NCBI RefSeq assembly: GCF_004216775.1
Contig: NZ_SGXF01000008.1
Span: 62,500-110,801 of the forward strand
DNA length: 48,302 nucleotides
Direction: 5' to 3'
Origin: Cuneatibacter caecimuris
Lineage (GTDB): Bacteria; Bacillota; Clostridia; Lachnospirales; Lachnospiraceae
A program made the position numbers and the translations under genes. Positions 15,630-24,681 of the stretch are shown here, piece by piece. The notes below the pieces were generated by a model that ran no database searches, was not told where the DNA came from, and saw only the letters and a program-made list of their open reading frames with translations. Position 1 is the first letter of the stretch, and the number at the start of each line of letters is the position of its first letter.

Positions 15630-16646
15630 ATGACAATACGTGAATCCCTGGAAATACGGGAACAGGAAACACTGAGCCCATACGCGTCCCAGAGCAGCAG
15701 ATCCCGGGGAAGGAGCCGGGAAGAACCCCAGTGCGACATCCGGACTGTGTACCAGCGGGACAGAGACAGAATCCTGCACAGCAAATCCTTCCGCAGGCTC
15801 AAACACAAAACGCAGGTATTCCTGTCCCCGGAAGGGGACCACTACAGAACCCGCCTGACCCATACCCTGGAGGTAGCGCAGATATCCAGGACAGTAGCGA
15901 AGGCCCTCCGGCTCAACGAAGATCTGACAGAAGCCATTGCGCTGGGCCACGATCTGGGGCATACCCCCTTCGGCCATTCAGGAGAAGACGCGCTGGACCG
16001 GGCGGTCGCCCCCGCAGGCCTGCGGTTCCGCCATTACCTTCAGAGCGTCAGAATTGTAGAATATCTGGAAAAAGACGGTGAGGGACTGAACCTCACCTGG
16101 GAGGTGCGGGACGGAATTCTGAACCACGGAACCAAAGGAAAGCCGTTTACCCTGGAAGGCAAAATCGTCCGGATCTGTGACAAAATAGCCTATATCAACC
16201 ACGATATCGACGACGCCATCCGGGGACAAGTCCTCACGGAGAACGAGCTGCCGGAGGAATATACCGATATCCTGGGACATTCCGTACGCAGCAGGCTCAA
16301 CCGCCTGATCCATGACGTGGTAACCAACAGCATGGACAAGCCGGATATCATTCAGTCTCCGGAGGTGGGAGAGGCCATGCTGGGCCTGCGGGAATTCATG
16401 TTCCGTCATGTATATAAAAGCAATATCGTAAAACAGGAAGAAGCAAAAGCAAAAAAAATGCTTCAGAACCTTTTTGACTATTACATGGATCATATGGAAA
16501 TTCTGCCGCCGGAATACCTGCGCATGCTGGCAGCCGGAGAACCCAAAGAAGTGGTGGTATGCGACTATATCGCAGGTATGACGGACCAGTATGCAGTGGC
16601 AAAATTTGAGGAATTCTTTGTGCCCAGGTCCTGGAATCACTATTGA
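15630..16646 (+). CDS. dgt: dGTPase-like HD-domain triphosphohydrolase
   Basis: 338 residues. Hydrolyses dNTPs to the nucleoside and triphosphate in the Dgt family. Visible motifs: YQRDRDRILHSKSFRRLKHK (41-60), the HD metal site with His78 in RTRLTHT and His107-Asp108 in GHDLGHTPFGH, and the last metal Asp in YINHDIDDAI. It lacks long insertions and resembles the short Firmicute form. GGAGGAG precedes the ATG. It is first in the operon before dnaG and rpoD, an order common in Clostridia and suggestive of joint control of dNTP supply and replication priming. Substrate preference is unproven. Confidence 0.92.
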   Translation: MTIRESLEIREQETLSPYASQSSRSRGRSREEPQCDIRTVYQRDRDRILHSKSFRRLKHKTQVFLSPEGDHYRTRLTHTLEVAQISRTVAKALRLNEDLTEAIALGHDLGHTPFGHSGEDALDRAVAPAGLRFRHYLQSVRIVEYLEKDGEGLNLTWEVRDGILNHGTKGKPFTLEGKIVRICDKIAYINHDIDDAIRGQVLTENELPEEYTDILGHSVRSRLNRLIHDVVTNSMDKPDIIQSPEVGEAMLGLREFMFRHVYKSNIVKQEEAKAKKMLQNLFDYYMDHMEILPPEYLRMLAAGEPKEVVVCDYIAGMTDQYAVAKFEEFFVPRSWNHY

Positions 16647-16656
16647 GGAGGAAGGC

Positions 16657-18417
16657 ATGTACTATCCGGATGAACTGATTGAAGAGGTCAGAAACCGCAA
16701 TGATATTGTGGATGTGATCTCCGGCTATGTAAAATTACAGAAAAAAGGGAGCAGTTACTTTGGGCTGTGCCCCTTTCATAACGAAAAATCCCCATCATTT
16801 TCCGTATCGCCGCAAAAGCAGATGTATTACTGTTTTGGATGCGGAGCCGGGGGAAATGTGATCACCTTTTTAATGGAATATGAAAATTTCAGTTTCCGGG
16901 AGGCCCTGGAAAATCTGGCGGAACGGGCGGGAGTCACCCTTCCCAGGCAGGAAATGACAGGGCAGATGAAGAAAGAAGCAGATCTGAAATCCCGGCTTCT
17001 GGAAATCCAGAAAGAGGCGGCCAAATATTTTTATTATCAACTGAAAAGCGGGGCGGGGAAAAACGGATACGACTACCTGAAGGACAGGCAACTTACGGAT
17101 CAGACCATCACCGCCTTTGGTCTGGGATATGCGCTGCCCTATCCGAACAACCTCTACCATTACTTAAAAAACAAAGGATACAGCGACCAGGAACTGCAGG
17201 AATCGGGACTGGTCAGGATCGAAGAGCGCGGCGCCTATGATAAGTTCTGGAACCGCGTGATGTTCCCCATCATGGATGTGAACAACAGAGTCATCGGATT
17301 CGGCGGCCGTGTGATGGGGGATGGAACGCCAAAATACCTGAATTCCCCGGAAACAAAAATTTTTGACAAAAGCCGTAACCTGTATGGTTTAAACCTGGCC
17401 AGGAGAAGCCGGAGGCCCTATCTGCTGATCTGTGAAGGGTATATGGATGTGATTTCCATGCACCAGGCAGGCTTTAACAACGCGGTGGCATCTTTGGGAA
17501 CTGCCTTTACCCTGCAGCACGGGGCGCTGATCAAACGGTATACCCAGGAAGTGGTGCTGTGCTATGACAGCGACGGGGCCGGAGTCAAAGCGGCTCTCCG
17601 GGCAATTCCGATTCTGAAGGAGGCGGGGCTGTCCATCCGTGTTCTGAACATGCGGCCCTATAAAGACCCGGATGAATTTATAAAGAATTTAGGACCTGAG
17701 GCTTTTGAGGAACGGATTGACCAGGCGCAGAACAGCTTTCTGTTTGAGATCCATGCCCTGCAGGGCGGATATGATATGGCCGATCCGGAGCAGAAGACCA
17801 GGTTTTATCATGAGGCGGCGAAAAAACTGCTGGAATTTCCGGAAGAGTTGGAGCGCAGCAATTATATCGACGCAGTTTCCAGGAAATTCATGATCCCCAG
17901 AGACAGTCTGATCAAGCTGGTCAACCAGATGGGCGCTTCTTTCGGCGGGGTGCAGCCCTCCCAAAAGCCCAAATCCGGCATACAATCCGCCAGGGAGAAG
18001 GAGGACGGGTTCCGGCAATCCCAGCGTCTGCTTCTCACCTGGCTTTCGGAAGAGCCGGAGGCCTATGGCAGAATCAGCGGAATCATTGAACCCTCAGACT
18101 TCACAGTGGATCTATACCGAAGGATTGCGGAGCTTCTGTTCGCCCAACTGACAGAGGGGCAGGTGAATCCGGGGCAGATACTGAATCATTTTATTAACGA
18201 TGAAGAAGAATATAAAGATGCGGCCAGGGTATTTCATACCAGGCTGGAATATTTAGAGACAAAAGAGGAAAAAAACCGGGCCTTCCGGGAAACTGTGATT
18301 CGGGTGAAGAAGAACAGCCTGGATGCAGCCAGCAGGGCAGTGACGGATATCAAAGAATTTCAGAAGATAATCGCAGCGCAGGCGGCTTTGCAGGATTTGC
18401 ATATTTCTCTGGATTAG
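16657..18417 (+). CDS. dnaG: DNA primase
   Basis: 586 residues, normal length. It makes RNA primers for the replication fork. The N-terminal CHC2 zinc ribbon has Cys38, His41, Cys59 and Cys62. The TOPRIM domain shows ICEGYMDV and CYDSDGAG. A C-terminal helicase-interaction domain follows a charged, variable linker (about 430-460). The ATG at 16657 is chosen because GAGGAGGAAGG precedes it and the family N-terminus MYYPDELIEEVRNRNDIVDVI follows. The frame upstream overlaps dgt and lacks a ribosome site. It lies 10 bases after dgt and 40 before rpoD. Confidence 0.97.
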   Translation: MYYPDELIEEVRNRNDIVDVISGYVKLQKKGSSYFGLCPFHNEKSPSFSVSPQKQMYYCFGCGAGGNVITFLMEYENFSFREALENLAERAGVTLPRQEMTGQMKKEADLKSRLLEIQKEAAKYFYYQLKSGAGKNGYDYLKDRQLTDQTITAFGLGYALPYPNNLYHYLKNKGYSDQELQESGLVRIEERGAYDKFWNRVMFPIMDVNNRVIGFGGRVMGDGTPKYLNSPETKIFDKSRNLYGLNLARRSRRPYLLICEGYMDVISMHQAGFNNAVASLGTAFTLQHGALIKRYTQEVVLCYDSDGAGVKAALRAIPILKEAGLSIRVLNMRPYKDPDEFIKNLGPEAFEERIDQAQNSFLFEIHALQGGYDMADPEQKTRFYHEAAKKLLEFPEELERSNYIDAVSRKFMIPRDSLIKLVNQMGASFGGVQPSQKPKSGIQSAREKEDGFRQSQRLLLTWLSEEPEAYGRISGIIEPSDFTVDLYRRIAELLFAQLTEGQVNPGQILNHFINDEEEYKDAARVFHTRLEYLETKEEKNRAFRETVIRVKKNSLDAASRAVTDIKEFQKIIAAQAALQDLHISLD

Positions 18418-18457
18418 CGGAGAAACTACAGACAGTTGACGGAAGGAAGGGAGCTAT

Positions 18458-19537
18458 ATGAGTCAGGCAAAAGTGCCTTTGGAAGAGAGATTGAACGAAT
18501 TGCTGGCGTTTGCGAAAAAACGTAAAATGGTTTTGGAGGATCAGGAGATTCTGGATTTTTTCAGTGAAGACCCTCTTAACGCCGAGCAGTTTGAGCGCGT
18601 GCTGGACTTTCTGGACGAACACCATGTGGATGTGCTCCAGGTGGACGGGGAGGAAAGCAGCCTGACGGAGCTGGAAGAGACAGAGCCCCTTCCGGAAACA
18701 GAGGGCGCCGGGCCGGACGATCCGGTGCGGATGTACCTGAAAGAAATCGGTAAAGTGCCCCTGCTGTCCCAGGAAGAGGAGACAGATCTGGCAAAGAGGA
18801 TGGAACAGGGGGACGGGAATGCCAAGCGGATGCTGACAGAAGCCAACCTGCGGCTGGTAGTCAGCGTGGCCAAGCGCTATGTAGGCCGCGGGATGCAGTT
18901 TCTGGATCTGATCCAGGAAGGGAATCTTGGGCTGATCAAGGCTGTGGACAAGTTTGATTACAGCAAGGGCTATAAATTCAGCACCTATGCCACCTGGTGG
19001 ATCAGACAGGCAATTACCAGAGCCATTGCGGACCAGGCCAGGACGATCAGGATTCCTGTCCATATGGTGGAAACCATGAACCGCCTGATGCGCATTTCCA
19101 GAATGCTGATTCAGGAGAAAGGGCGGGAACCTACTTTAGAAGAACTGGCGGAAGAGATGCGCATGCCCCAGGAAAAGGTGGCGGAGATCATGCGGATGTC
19201 CCAGGAGCCAGTTTCCCTGGAAACCCCTGTAGGAGAAGAAGAGGACAGCCATCTGGTGGATTTTATTCAGGACGAGCACATGCCAGTGCCTGCAGACGCA
19301 GCCGCGGACGTGCTGCTGAGAGAACAGCTGGAGGAAGTTCTGGGAACCCTCAGCGAGAGAGAAAGAGAAGTGCTCCGGCTGCGTTTCGGCCTGGAAGACG
19401 GACAAGCCAGGACGCTGGAAGAGGTGGGGCAGAAATTCCAGGTAACCAGGGAACGGATCCGGCAGATCGAATCCAAAGCGCTCAGAAAGCTGAAGCATCC
19501 CACCAGAAGCAAAAAACTAAAGGACTATTTGGAGTAA
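18458..19537 (+). CDS. rpoD: Primary sigma factor RpoD (sigma-A)
   Basis: 359 residues. The housekeeping sigma subunit. A short region 1.1 is followed by region 1.2 ([17 protein letters not shown]). Region 2 contains [12 protein letters not shown] and the -10 recognition helix [15 protein letters not shown]. Region 3 comes next, and region 4 has the -35 recognition helix [20 protein letters not shown]. An acidic stretch sits between regions 1.1 and 1.2. GAAGGAAGG precedes the ATG. It is third in the dgt-dnaG-rpoD operon, the classical macromolecular-synthesis arrangement without rpsU. The trmK ribosome site overlaps its last codons. Confidence 0.97.
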   Translation: MSQAKVPLEERLNELLAFAKKRKMVLEDQEILDFFSEDPLNAEQFERVLDFLDEHHVDVLQVDGEESSLTELEETEPLPETEGAGPDDPVRMYLKEIGKVPLLSQEEETDLAKRMEQGDGNAKRMLTEANLRLVVSVAKRYVGRGMQFLDLIQEGNLGLIKAVDKFDYSKGYKFSTYATWWIRQAITRAIADQARTIRIPVHMVETMNRLMRISRMLIQEKGREPTLEELAEEMRMPQEKVAEIMRMSQEPVSLETPVGEEEDSHLVDFIQDEHMPVPADAAADVLLREQLEEVLGTLSEREREVLRLRFGLEDGQARTLEEVGQKFQVTRERIRQIESKALRKLKHPTRSKKLKDYLE

Positions 19538-19539
19538 TC

Positions 19540-20247
19540 ATGCAGTTATCAAAAAGACTAATGACAGTGGCGTCTCTGGTACAGTCCGGAGGCTGTGTAG
19601 CGGATGTGGGGACAGACCATGGGTATATTCCCATCTACCTTGTTCAAAATGGAAAAGCCGCATCCGCAGTGGCGATGGATGTGAGGCCCGGCCCGTTGGA
19701 GAGGGCAAGACAGCATGTGCAGGAGGCCGGGCTGGAGGACAGGATTTTCCTGCGGCTTGGAGACGGCCTGGAAAAACTGAAGCAGGGGGAGGCGGATACC
19801 CTGGTAATCGCCGGCATGGGCGGTATGCTGATGGCGCGCATACTGGGAGAATATCCGGAGATCACAGGGAGAATACGGGAATTGGTGCTTTCCCCTCAGT
19901 CGGATCACGTCCAGGTGCGCAGATTTTTATTCCGGAATGGATTTCAGATCGCCCAGGAAAAAATGCTGTTAGAGGATGGGAAATTTTATACAGTGATGCG
20001 TGCCGTCCCCGGGAGAGAAGAGATGACAGAGGCAGGGCTGACCTATGGCCCAAGACTGCTGGAGCAGCGGGACCCGGTGCTGGCGCAGTACATCAGACAG
20101 GAGACAGAGAAGAAAAAGAAGGTGATTTTTGCGCTGGAACTACAGGGTACGGTGACAGCGCAAAAGCGCAGGGAGGAATTGATCAAAGAGCTGGAGCTGG
20201 CCGAAAGGGCAGAGGCTGTGCTGAGAGGAGATACATATGAAGTGTAG
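19540..20247 (+). CDS. trmK: tRNA (adenine-22 N1)-methyltransferase
   Basis: 235 residues. SAM-dependent methylation of A22 in the D arm of tRNAs, notably class II tRNAs. The SAM loop is DVGTDHGYIPI (22-32). VIAGMGG, SPQSDHVQVRRFL and the coiled C-terminal region match TrmK (B. subtilis YqfN). The ATG at 19540 lies 2 bases after the rpoD stop, with GGAG 6 bases upstream. The frame stays open far upstream across rpoD, but that part is a shadow. It is followed by nif3 with an 11-nt overlap, the usual yqfN-yqfO order in Firmicutes. Confidence 0.92.
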   Translation: MQLSKRLMTVASLVQSGGCVADVGTDHGYIPIYLVQNGKAASAVAMDVRPGPLERARQHVQEAGLEDRIFLRLGDGLEKLKQGEADTLVIAGMGGMLMARILGEYPEITGRIRELVLSPQSDHVQVRRFLFRNGFQIAQEKMLLEDGKFYTVMRAVPGREEMTEAGLTYGPRLLEQRDPVLAQYIRQETEKKKKVIFALELQGTVTAQKRREELIKELELAERAEAVLRGDTYEV

Positions 20248-21046
20248 GGATATTATGAGAGTGCTTGAGCGCATTGCGCCGGTTTCCTGGGCCGAGAGCT
20301 GGGATAATGTAGGGCTGCTGCTGGGGAGGGAGGAGCGCAATGTCTCCCGGATACTGGTTACCTTAGACGTGACAGAGGAAGTGGTGGAACAGGCGGTGGC
20401 GGATCAGGTGGACATGATCGTTTCCCATCATCCGCTGATCTTTCATGGCCTGAAACAGATTTCCGACCATACAGCTGAGGGGAAAAAGATTCTGCGGCTG
20501 GCCGGGCATGATATTTCCTATTATGCCATGCATACAAATTATGATGTGTCCGGGCAGGGCATGGCTGTGGCGGCTGCTGCCAGGTTAGGGATGAAGGACC
20601 TGGAACTGCTGAAGAGGGAACAGACAGTGGTGATGGACGGATCGGCCAGAGATATCGGCGCCGGCCGGGTGGGAAGGCTTTCAGAGCCGGTGACCCTGCA
20701 GAATTTTTGCTCTCAGGTCAAAAACACTTTTGGGCTGAAAACACTTCGGGTATGGGGAAAGTTCCCCAGAGAAGAGCTTTTGGAACGGGCGGCCATTCTG
20801 CCCGGTTCAGGGGAGGATTATCTGGAAGCGGCAATGGAATCAGGCGCACAGGTGTTTTTGACAGGGGATATCAAATACCATCGGGGAATGGACGCGGCAG
20901 AACGGGGGCTTGTGATTCTGGACTGCGGACATTTCGGCCTGGAGCATATTTTTACAGAAGAAATGGAGCGGTATCTGAACAGCCAGCTCAGTTCTAATAT
21001 TGAGATTCTTATATCAGAAGGAAAAAATCCATATACAGTAGTCTGA
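20237..21046 (+). CDS. Nif3-like dinuclear metal-centre protein (YqfO family)
   Basis: 269 residues, the short form without the PII-like insert found in B. subtilis YqfO. Metal-binding motifs are MIVSHHPLIFHG near the N-terminus, YAMHTNYD, and the C-terminal DIKYHRGMDAAERGLVILDCGH block. Family members form hexamers with two metal ions per subunit. Some have been annotated as GTP cyclohydrolase I type 2, but the true function is unsettled. The start at 20237 lies in the end of trmK, with GAGAGGAG upstream. Persistent linkage to trmK suggests a tRNA-related or metal-handling role. Confidence 0.9.
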   Translation: MKCRDIMRVLERIAPVSWAESWDNVGLLLGREERNVSRILVTLDVTEEVVEQAVADQVDMIVSHHPLIFHGLKQISDHTAEGKKILRLAGHDISYYAMHTNYDVSGQGMAVAAAARLGMKDLELLKREQTVVMDGSARDIGAGRVGRLSEPVTLQNFCSQVKNTFGLKTLRVWGKFPREELLERAAILPGSGEDYLEAAMESGAQVFLTGDIKYHRGMDAAERGLVILDCGHFGLEHIFTEEMERYLNSQLSSNIEILISEGKNPYTVV

Positions 21047-21056
21047 CGGAGGTAAA

Positions 21057-22709
21057 ATGTTTGTAGAAATATCGGGTGAGAAGAGAGAATATCCCCAGGG
21101 AATTACCCTGCGGGAGATCGCGGAGGAATTTCAGCCGCAGAAAGAACATGATATTGTGCTGGCCCTCCAGGACGGAAAACTGCGGGAACTGTACCATGAG
21201 CTGGATAAGGATTGCAGGCTGGAATTTGTAACTACCGGAGAAAAAGCCGGGATGGACGCCTACCGCCGCAGCTGCGTGCTCCTGCTGCTGAAGGCTGTCT
21301 ATGACGCCTCGGGAGAAGAACGTCCGGAGAAGGTGTTTATTGATTACTCCCTCAGCAAGGGTTATTACGGCGAAATTACCGGAGGGCCGGAAGTGGATGA
21401 AGCTTTTCTGCGCCGGGTGGAAGACCGCATGCGGGAAGTAGTGGAGAAAAATATTCCCATTGAAAAATGTTCTGTGCACACAGATCTGGCGGTGGAACAT
21501 TTCGCCCGGCATGGGATGTATGACAAGGCGAGGCTGTTCCGCTACAGAAGATCTTCACGGGTGAATATCTACCGGCTCAGCGAATTTGAAGATTATTATT
21601 ACGGTTATATGGTGCCTTCCGCAGGTTACCTGAAATATTTTCAGCTGCATCCTTATGAGAATGGTTTTGTGCTGCAGCTTCCGGTAGTGGATGCGCCGGA
21701 AACCGTTCCGCCTTTCCGGCCCCAATTCAAGCTGTTCCAGACGATGCAGAAGGCTTCTGCCTGGGGCAAAATGCTGGACGTTCAGACGGTAGGGGCGCTG
21801 AATGATAAGATTGTCAGCGGAGGTCTGAATCAGCTGATTTTAACGGAAGAAGCGCTGATGGAAAAACAGCTGGCGGAGCTGGCGGACCAGATCATGGAGG
21901 ACCGCAGCAGGAAGTTTGTCATGGTGGCGGGCCCGTCCTCTTCCGGCAAGACTACATTTTCCCACCGGCTTTCCACACAGCTTCTGGCACATGGATGCCG
22001 TCCCCATCCTATTGCGGTGGACAATTACTTCCTGAACCGGGAGGACAGTCCCAGGGATGAATTTGGAAATTATAATTATGAGGATCTGGAATGCCTGGAT
22101 CTGGAACAGTTCAACCAGGATATGCTGGATTTGCTGGATGGCAGAAGAGTGGAGATGCCCACCTATAATTTTAAAACCGGCCTTCGGGAATACCGCGGAA
22201 ATTTTCTCCAGCTTGGAGAAAATGATATACTGGTGATTGAAGGAATCCATTGTCTGAATGACAGGCTTTCCCATGCGCTGCCGAAGGAAAGTAAGTTTAA
22301 GATTTATATCAGCGCGCTGACGCAGCTGAATATCGACGAACACAACAGAATTCCCACTACGGACGGACGGCTGATCCGCAGAATGGTCCGGGACGCCAGA
22401 ACGAGAGGCAATACGGCGGCAGAGACCATCCGCATGTGGAGCAGCGTCCGGCGGGGAGAAGAAAAAAATATTTTTCCTTTTCAGGAAGAAGCGGACGCGA
22501 TGTTCAATTCAGCCCTTGTCTATGAGCTGGCTGTGCTGAAACAGTATGCGGAGCCTCTGCTGTTCAGCGTGGGCCCGGAGGAACCGGAATATCTGGAAGC
22601 CAAACGGCTGCTGAAATTTTTTGATTATTTCCTGGGAATCAGCAGCGAGGAGGTTCCGCGGAACTCTCTGGTCAGGGAATTTATCGGAGGCAGCTGTTTT
22701 GACGTCTAA
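21057..22709 (+). CDS. Uridine kinase-like nucleoside kinase with TGS-type N-terminal domains
   Basis: 550 residues. Residues 1-62 form a TGS-like ubiquitin-fold domain. About 63-200 resemble the second additional domain of threonyl-tRNA synthetase (HxxxH-type residues around 141-152). From about 285 there is a phosphoribulokinase/uridine-kinase P-loop domain with GPSSSGKTT (292-300), VDNYFLNRED and VIEGIHCLND. It is a known clostridial fusion; the kinase probably phosphorylates a nucleoside, but the role of the tRNA-synthetase-like part is unknown. GACGGAGG precedes the ATG, 10 bases after nif3. It is the last gene of the housekeeping operon; rnpB follows with its own promoter. Confidence 0.9.
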   Translation: MFVEISGEKREYPQGITLREIAEEFQPQKEHDIVLALQDGKLRELYHELDKDCRLEFVTTGEKAGMDAYRRSCVLLLLKAVYDASGEERPEKVFIDYSLSKGYYGEITGGPEVDEAFLRRVEDRMREVVEKNIPIEKCSVHTDLAVEHFARHGMYDKARLFRYRRSSRVNIYRLSEFEDYYYGYMVPSAGYLKYFQLHPYENGFVLQLPVVDAPETVPPFRPQFKLFQTMQKASAWGKMLDVQTVGALNDKIVSGGLNQLILTEEALMEKQLAELADQIMEDRSRKFVMVAGPSSSGKTTFSHRLSTQLLAHGCRPHPIAVDNYFLNREDSPRDEFGNYNYEDLECLDLEQFNQDMLDLLDGRRVEMPTYNFKTGLREYRGNFLQLGENDILVIEGIHCLNDRLSHALPKESKFKIYISALTQLNIDEHNRIPTTDGRLIRRMVRDARTRGNTAAETIRMWSSVRRGEEKNIFPFQEEADAMFNSALVYELAVLKQYAEPLLFSVGPEEPEYLEAKRLLKFFDYFLGISSEEVPRNSLVREFIGGSCFDV

Positions 22710-22716
22710 TTTTGTC

Positions 22717-22745
22717 TTTACAGATAAAAAAAAACATGATAAACT
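22717..22745 (+). promoter_or_regulatory. Promoter of rnpB
   Basis: -35 TTTACA (22717-22722), 17-nt A-rich spacer, -10 TAAACT (22740-22745), about 7 bases before the predicted RNA start. Confidence 0.65.
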
Positions 22746-22752
22746 GGGAAAG

Positions 22753-23100
22753 TCTGAGTAAGATAAACCATCGCAGCTGCAAGAAGTCGAAAGACTGCAG
22801 GTGAGGAAAGTCCGGGCTTCACAGGGCAGGGTGCCGGATAACGTCCGGCGGAGGCGACTCCAGGGATAGTGCAACAGAAATGTACCGCCTCATGAATGAG
22901 GTAAGGGTGGAAGGGCAGTGCAAGAGACTACCGCCTGTCTGGCAACAGACGGGGCATATGTAAACCCCACCTGAAGCAAGGCCGAACATGGAGCATATGG
23001 CGGCCCGTCAGCTCCGGGTAGGCCGCTTGACCCTGCCGGCAACGGCAGGGCTAGATGGATGATGGTTCGCGACATAACCCGGCTTATCGTCTTGCTCAGA
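22753..23100 (+). ncRNA. rnpB: RNase P RNA, bacterial class A
   Basis: About 348 nt. It is the catalytic RNA that matures tRNA 5' ends. The P4 5' region with GAGGAAAGTCCGGGC, the central AAACCCCACC...GCAAGGCC segment, and the 3' conserved block with ACATAACCCGGCTTATCG are all present. The ends pair as P1: TCTGAGTAAG (22753-22762) with CTTGCTCAGA (23091-23100). A promoter and a terminator frame it. Confidence 0.95.
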
Positions 23101-23132
23101 AGAGGGGACGCCGCATGTGCGGCGTCTCTTTT
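23101..23132 (+). terminator. Terminator of rnpB
   Basis: Stem GACGCCGC (23107-23114) with GCGGCGTC (23119-23126), extended by AGAG/CTCT, 4-nt loop, then TCTCTTTTG. Confidence 0.88.
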
Positions 23133-23153
23133 GACAAGAATACTTTTTATAAC

Positions 23154-23182
23154 TTGACAGGGAACGGAAATTGTGGTAATTT
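23154..23182 (+). promoter_or_regulatory. Promoter of the mntP leader
   Basis: -35 TTGACA (23154-23159), 17-nt spacer, -10 TAATTT (23177-23182). It places the transcript start just before the riboswitch-like leader, about 270 bases ahead of mntP. Confidence 0.75.
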
Positions 23183-23184
23183 AT

Positions 23185-23308
23185 TGAAAGGTTGAGGGAG
23201 TAATCGGCGCACAGGCGTAATGAAGTCAACATTCTGGAAGAAGATTCCTGGCTTTATTTGAAATGATGAGACTTACCTGCAGTTAGCAGGTATGTCTCTT
23301 TTTTTCAT
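23185..23308 (+). promoter_or_regulatory. Probable Mn2+ riboswitch (yybP-ykoY type) with terminator platform
   Basis: The leader contains GGGAGTA (23197-23203), GAAGTCAACAT, and CCTGGCTTTATTTGA, in the order of the conserved GGGGAGUA, GUCGUCAA and CCGGCUUUGUUGA elements of the yybP-ykoY class. It ends in a near-perfect terminator: GAGAC-T-TACCTGC pairs with GCAGGTA-T-GTCTC, then seven T. The left arm of the terminator could instead pair with the start of the aptamer (AAAGGT), giving an Mn-on switch. The downstream gene is the manganese exporter, as expected. The fit is by eye, not by covariance model. Confidence 0.72.
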
Positions 23309-23340
23309 AGGAAAGTTCGTCCTATGAAACAAAACCCTCC
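23303..23340 (+). repeat. Dispersed palindromic repeat, copy C (divergent)
   Basis: Perfect 10-bp stem (23303-23312 with 23320-23329) around AAGTTCG, then CAAAACCCTCC. The left arm includes the last T residues of the riboswitch terminator. The outer stem is TTTCAT/ATGAAA instead of TTGCAT/ATGCAA, a paired change. Confidence 0.72.
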
Positions 23341-23343
23341 GGG

Positions 23344-23368
23344 GAATCCCGCGAATGGGATTCTTTTT
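23344..23368 (+). terminator. Hairpin with T-tract between the riboswitch and mntP
   Basis: Stem GAATCCC/GGGATTC with a 6-nt loop, then TTTTT. It resembles the terminator at 1-26 (GAATCCCG/CGGGATTC). It lies downstream of the riboswitch platform and before mntP, so it could reduce basal expression or reflect the repeat insertion. Confidence 0.6.
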
Positions 23369-23460
23369 CGATATAAAAGCCGGTCCGTCAGGACGGTACA
23401 TAGGAATTAATGAATCTGTGCGCACAAACGAAAATCTACAGAAGTATGCAGGAGGAAAAG

Positions 23461-24030
23461 ATGAATTTTTGGGAATTGCTTGTGATTGGCGTGGGATTAT
23501 CCATGGATGCGTTCGCCGTGTCCATATGTAAAGGGCTGTCGGTGAGGGACCTCAAACCGAGACATGAGGTCCTGGCTGGAATTTATTTCGGGGGCTTTCA
23601 GATGCTGATGCCTGTGGCGGGGTTCTTCCTGGGCTACAGCTTTCAGGGCTTGATTTCAGATGTGGACCACTGGATCGCTTTTGTTCTGCTGGGGCTGATC
23701 GGCGCCAATATGGTGAAGGAAGCGTTTTCCAAAGAAGAGGACTGCGGATGCACAGACACATCTTTTGGCTGGCGGGCCATGCTGCCGCTGGCAGTGGCCA
23801 CGAGCATAGACGCCCTGGCAGTGGGGGTGACTTTCGCTTTTCTGAAGGTCAATATCTGGGAAGCAGTAGGGATTATCGGAGTAACGACATTTGTACTTTC
23901 AGCGGCAGGCGTGAAAATCGGAAATGTGTTCGGCGCGAAATACAAATCAAAAGCAGAGCTGGCAGGAGGAGTGGTTCTGATCCTGATGGGGCTGAAAATT
24001 CTTCTGGAACATCTGGGCGTTTTGGGTTGA
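23461..24030 (+). CDS. mntP: Manganese efflux pump MntP
   Basis: 189 residues, six hydrophobic helices, exports Mn2+. Two repeats of the family motif are visible: [14 protein letters not shown] (14-27, Asp16 in helix 1) and, in the second half, [14 protein letters not shown] with its Asp. A short DC-rich loop (EEDCGCTD) lies between the halves. The ATG at 23461 has GGAGGAAAAG directly upstream; the frame extends to 23410 but that part has no ribosome site. It is expressed from the promoter at 23154 through the probable Mn2+ riboswitch. It is convergent with pyrI. Confidence 0.94.
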   Translation: MNFWELLVIGVGLSMDAFAVSICKGLSVRDLKPRHEVLAGIYFGGFQMLMPVAGFFLGYSFQGLISDVDHWIAFVLLGLIGANMVKEAFSKEEDCGCTDTSFGWRAMLPLAVATSIDALAVGVTFAFLKVNIWEAVGIIGVTTFVLSAAGVKIGNVFGAKYKSKAELAGGVVLILMGLKILLEHLGVLG

Positions 24031-24120
24031 GATATCGCGGTGGAGAAAGAGGGATTCACAGAAGGAGCTGTCGTGCCAAGGAGAAACACCCATGACCGGA
24101 AGTTCCCCGGAAAATCGGCG

Positions 24121-24179
24121 GCAGAGAAAACTCCAGAGCCAATAGCCGTAAGGCATTGAGTCTCTGGAGTTTCCTCTGC
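24121..24179. terminator. Long inverted repeat between convergent mntP and pyrI
   Basis: 18-nt arms (24121-24138 and 24162-24179) with one mismatch and a 23-nt loop. T-tracts are weak on both sides, so it is a probable bidirectional terminator or mRNA-stabilising hairpin. The stretch between 24031 and 24120 shows nothing else. Confidence 0.6.
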
Positions 24180-24196
24180 GCCTCTCTGCGACACCT

Positions 24197-24619
24197 TTAT
24201 TTGTATTTTTCCTCACAATACAGACAGCGGTATACCTGCTTTTCCGGGTCGGTGAGCACAAAGATATGTGGAAGCTCCTGCTCTATGGAGGTGATGCAGC
24301 GGGGATTTTTGCAGAAAAGAACGTTGGTGATCCGGTCAGGAAGCTCCAGCGTGCGTTTTTCGACGATTTCGCTGTCACGGATGATGTTCACTGTAATGCT
24401 GTGGTCCAGATAACCCAAAACATTCAAATCCACTGTATCCAGGCCGCCTTCAATTTTTATGATATCCTTGCGGCCCATTTTATTGCTGCGTGCGTTTTTG
24501 ATAATCGCTACCTGGCAGTCCAGCTTGTCCAGACCCAGGTGGTGATAAATATCCATGGATTTGCCGGCTTTAATATGATCCAGTACAATTCCTTCTTTTA
24601 ATCCGCTGACATTTAACAT
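24197..24619 (-). CDS. pyrI: Aspartate carbamoyltransferase regulatory subunit
   Basis: 140 residues. It binds nucleotides and controls PyrB in pyrimidine synthesis. The N-terminal allosteric domain (KEGIVLDHIKAG, about 8-19) is followed by the zinc domain with the four ligands Cys103, Cys108, Cys132 and Cys135. The ATG at 24619 has AGGAAAGG upstream; the longer frame to 24685 lacks support. pyrB is not adjacent but 6.4 kb away at 30979 on the same strand, with dinB directly upstream and several plus-strand genes between. In most organisms the two form a pyrBI operon, so this separation is odd. Confidence 0.93.
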   Translation of the reverse strand: MLNVSGLKEGIVLDHIKAGKSMDIYHHLGLDKLDCQVAIIKNARSNKMGRKDIIKIEGGLDTVDLNVLGYLDHSITVNIIRDSEIVEKRTLELPDRITNVLFCKNPRCITSIEQELPHIFVLTDPEKQVYRCLYCEEKYK

Positions 24620-24681
24620 AGTAATATCCTTTCCTGTGGTATCGTTTGCTGTATCTATCTTAGCGCAGATCCTGAAATTTA

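Noticed and set aside
18350-19063. Minus-strand frame of 237 residues across dnaG and rpoD
   Set aside because: It is antisense to conserved sigma-factor and primase sequence; no domain is recognisable.
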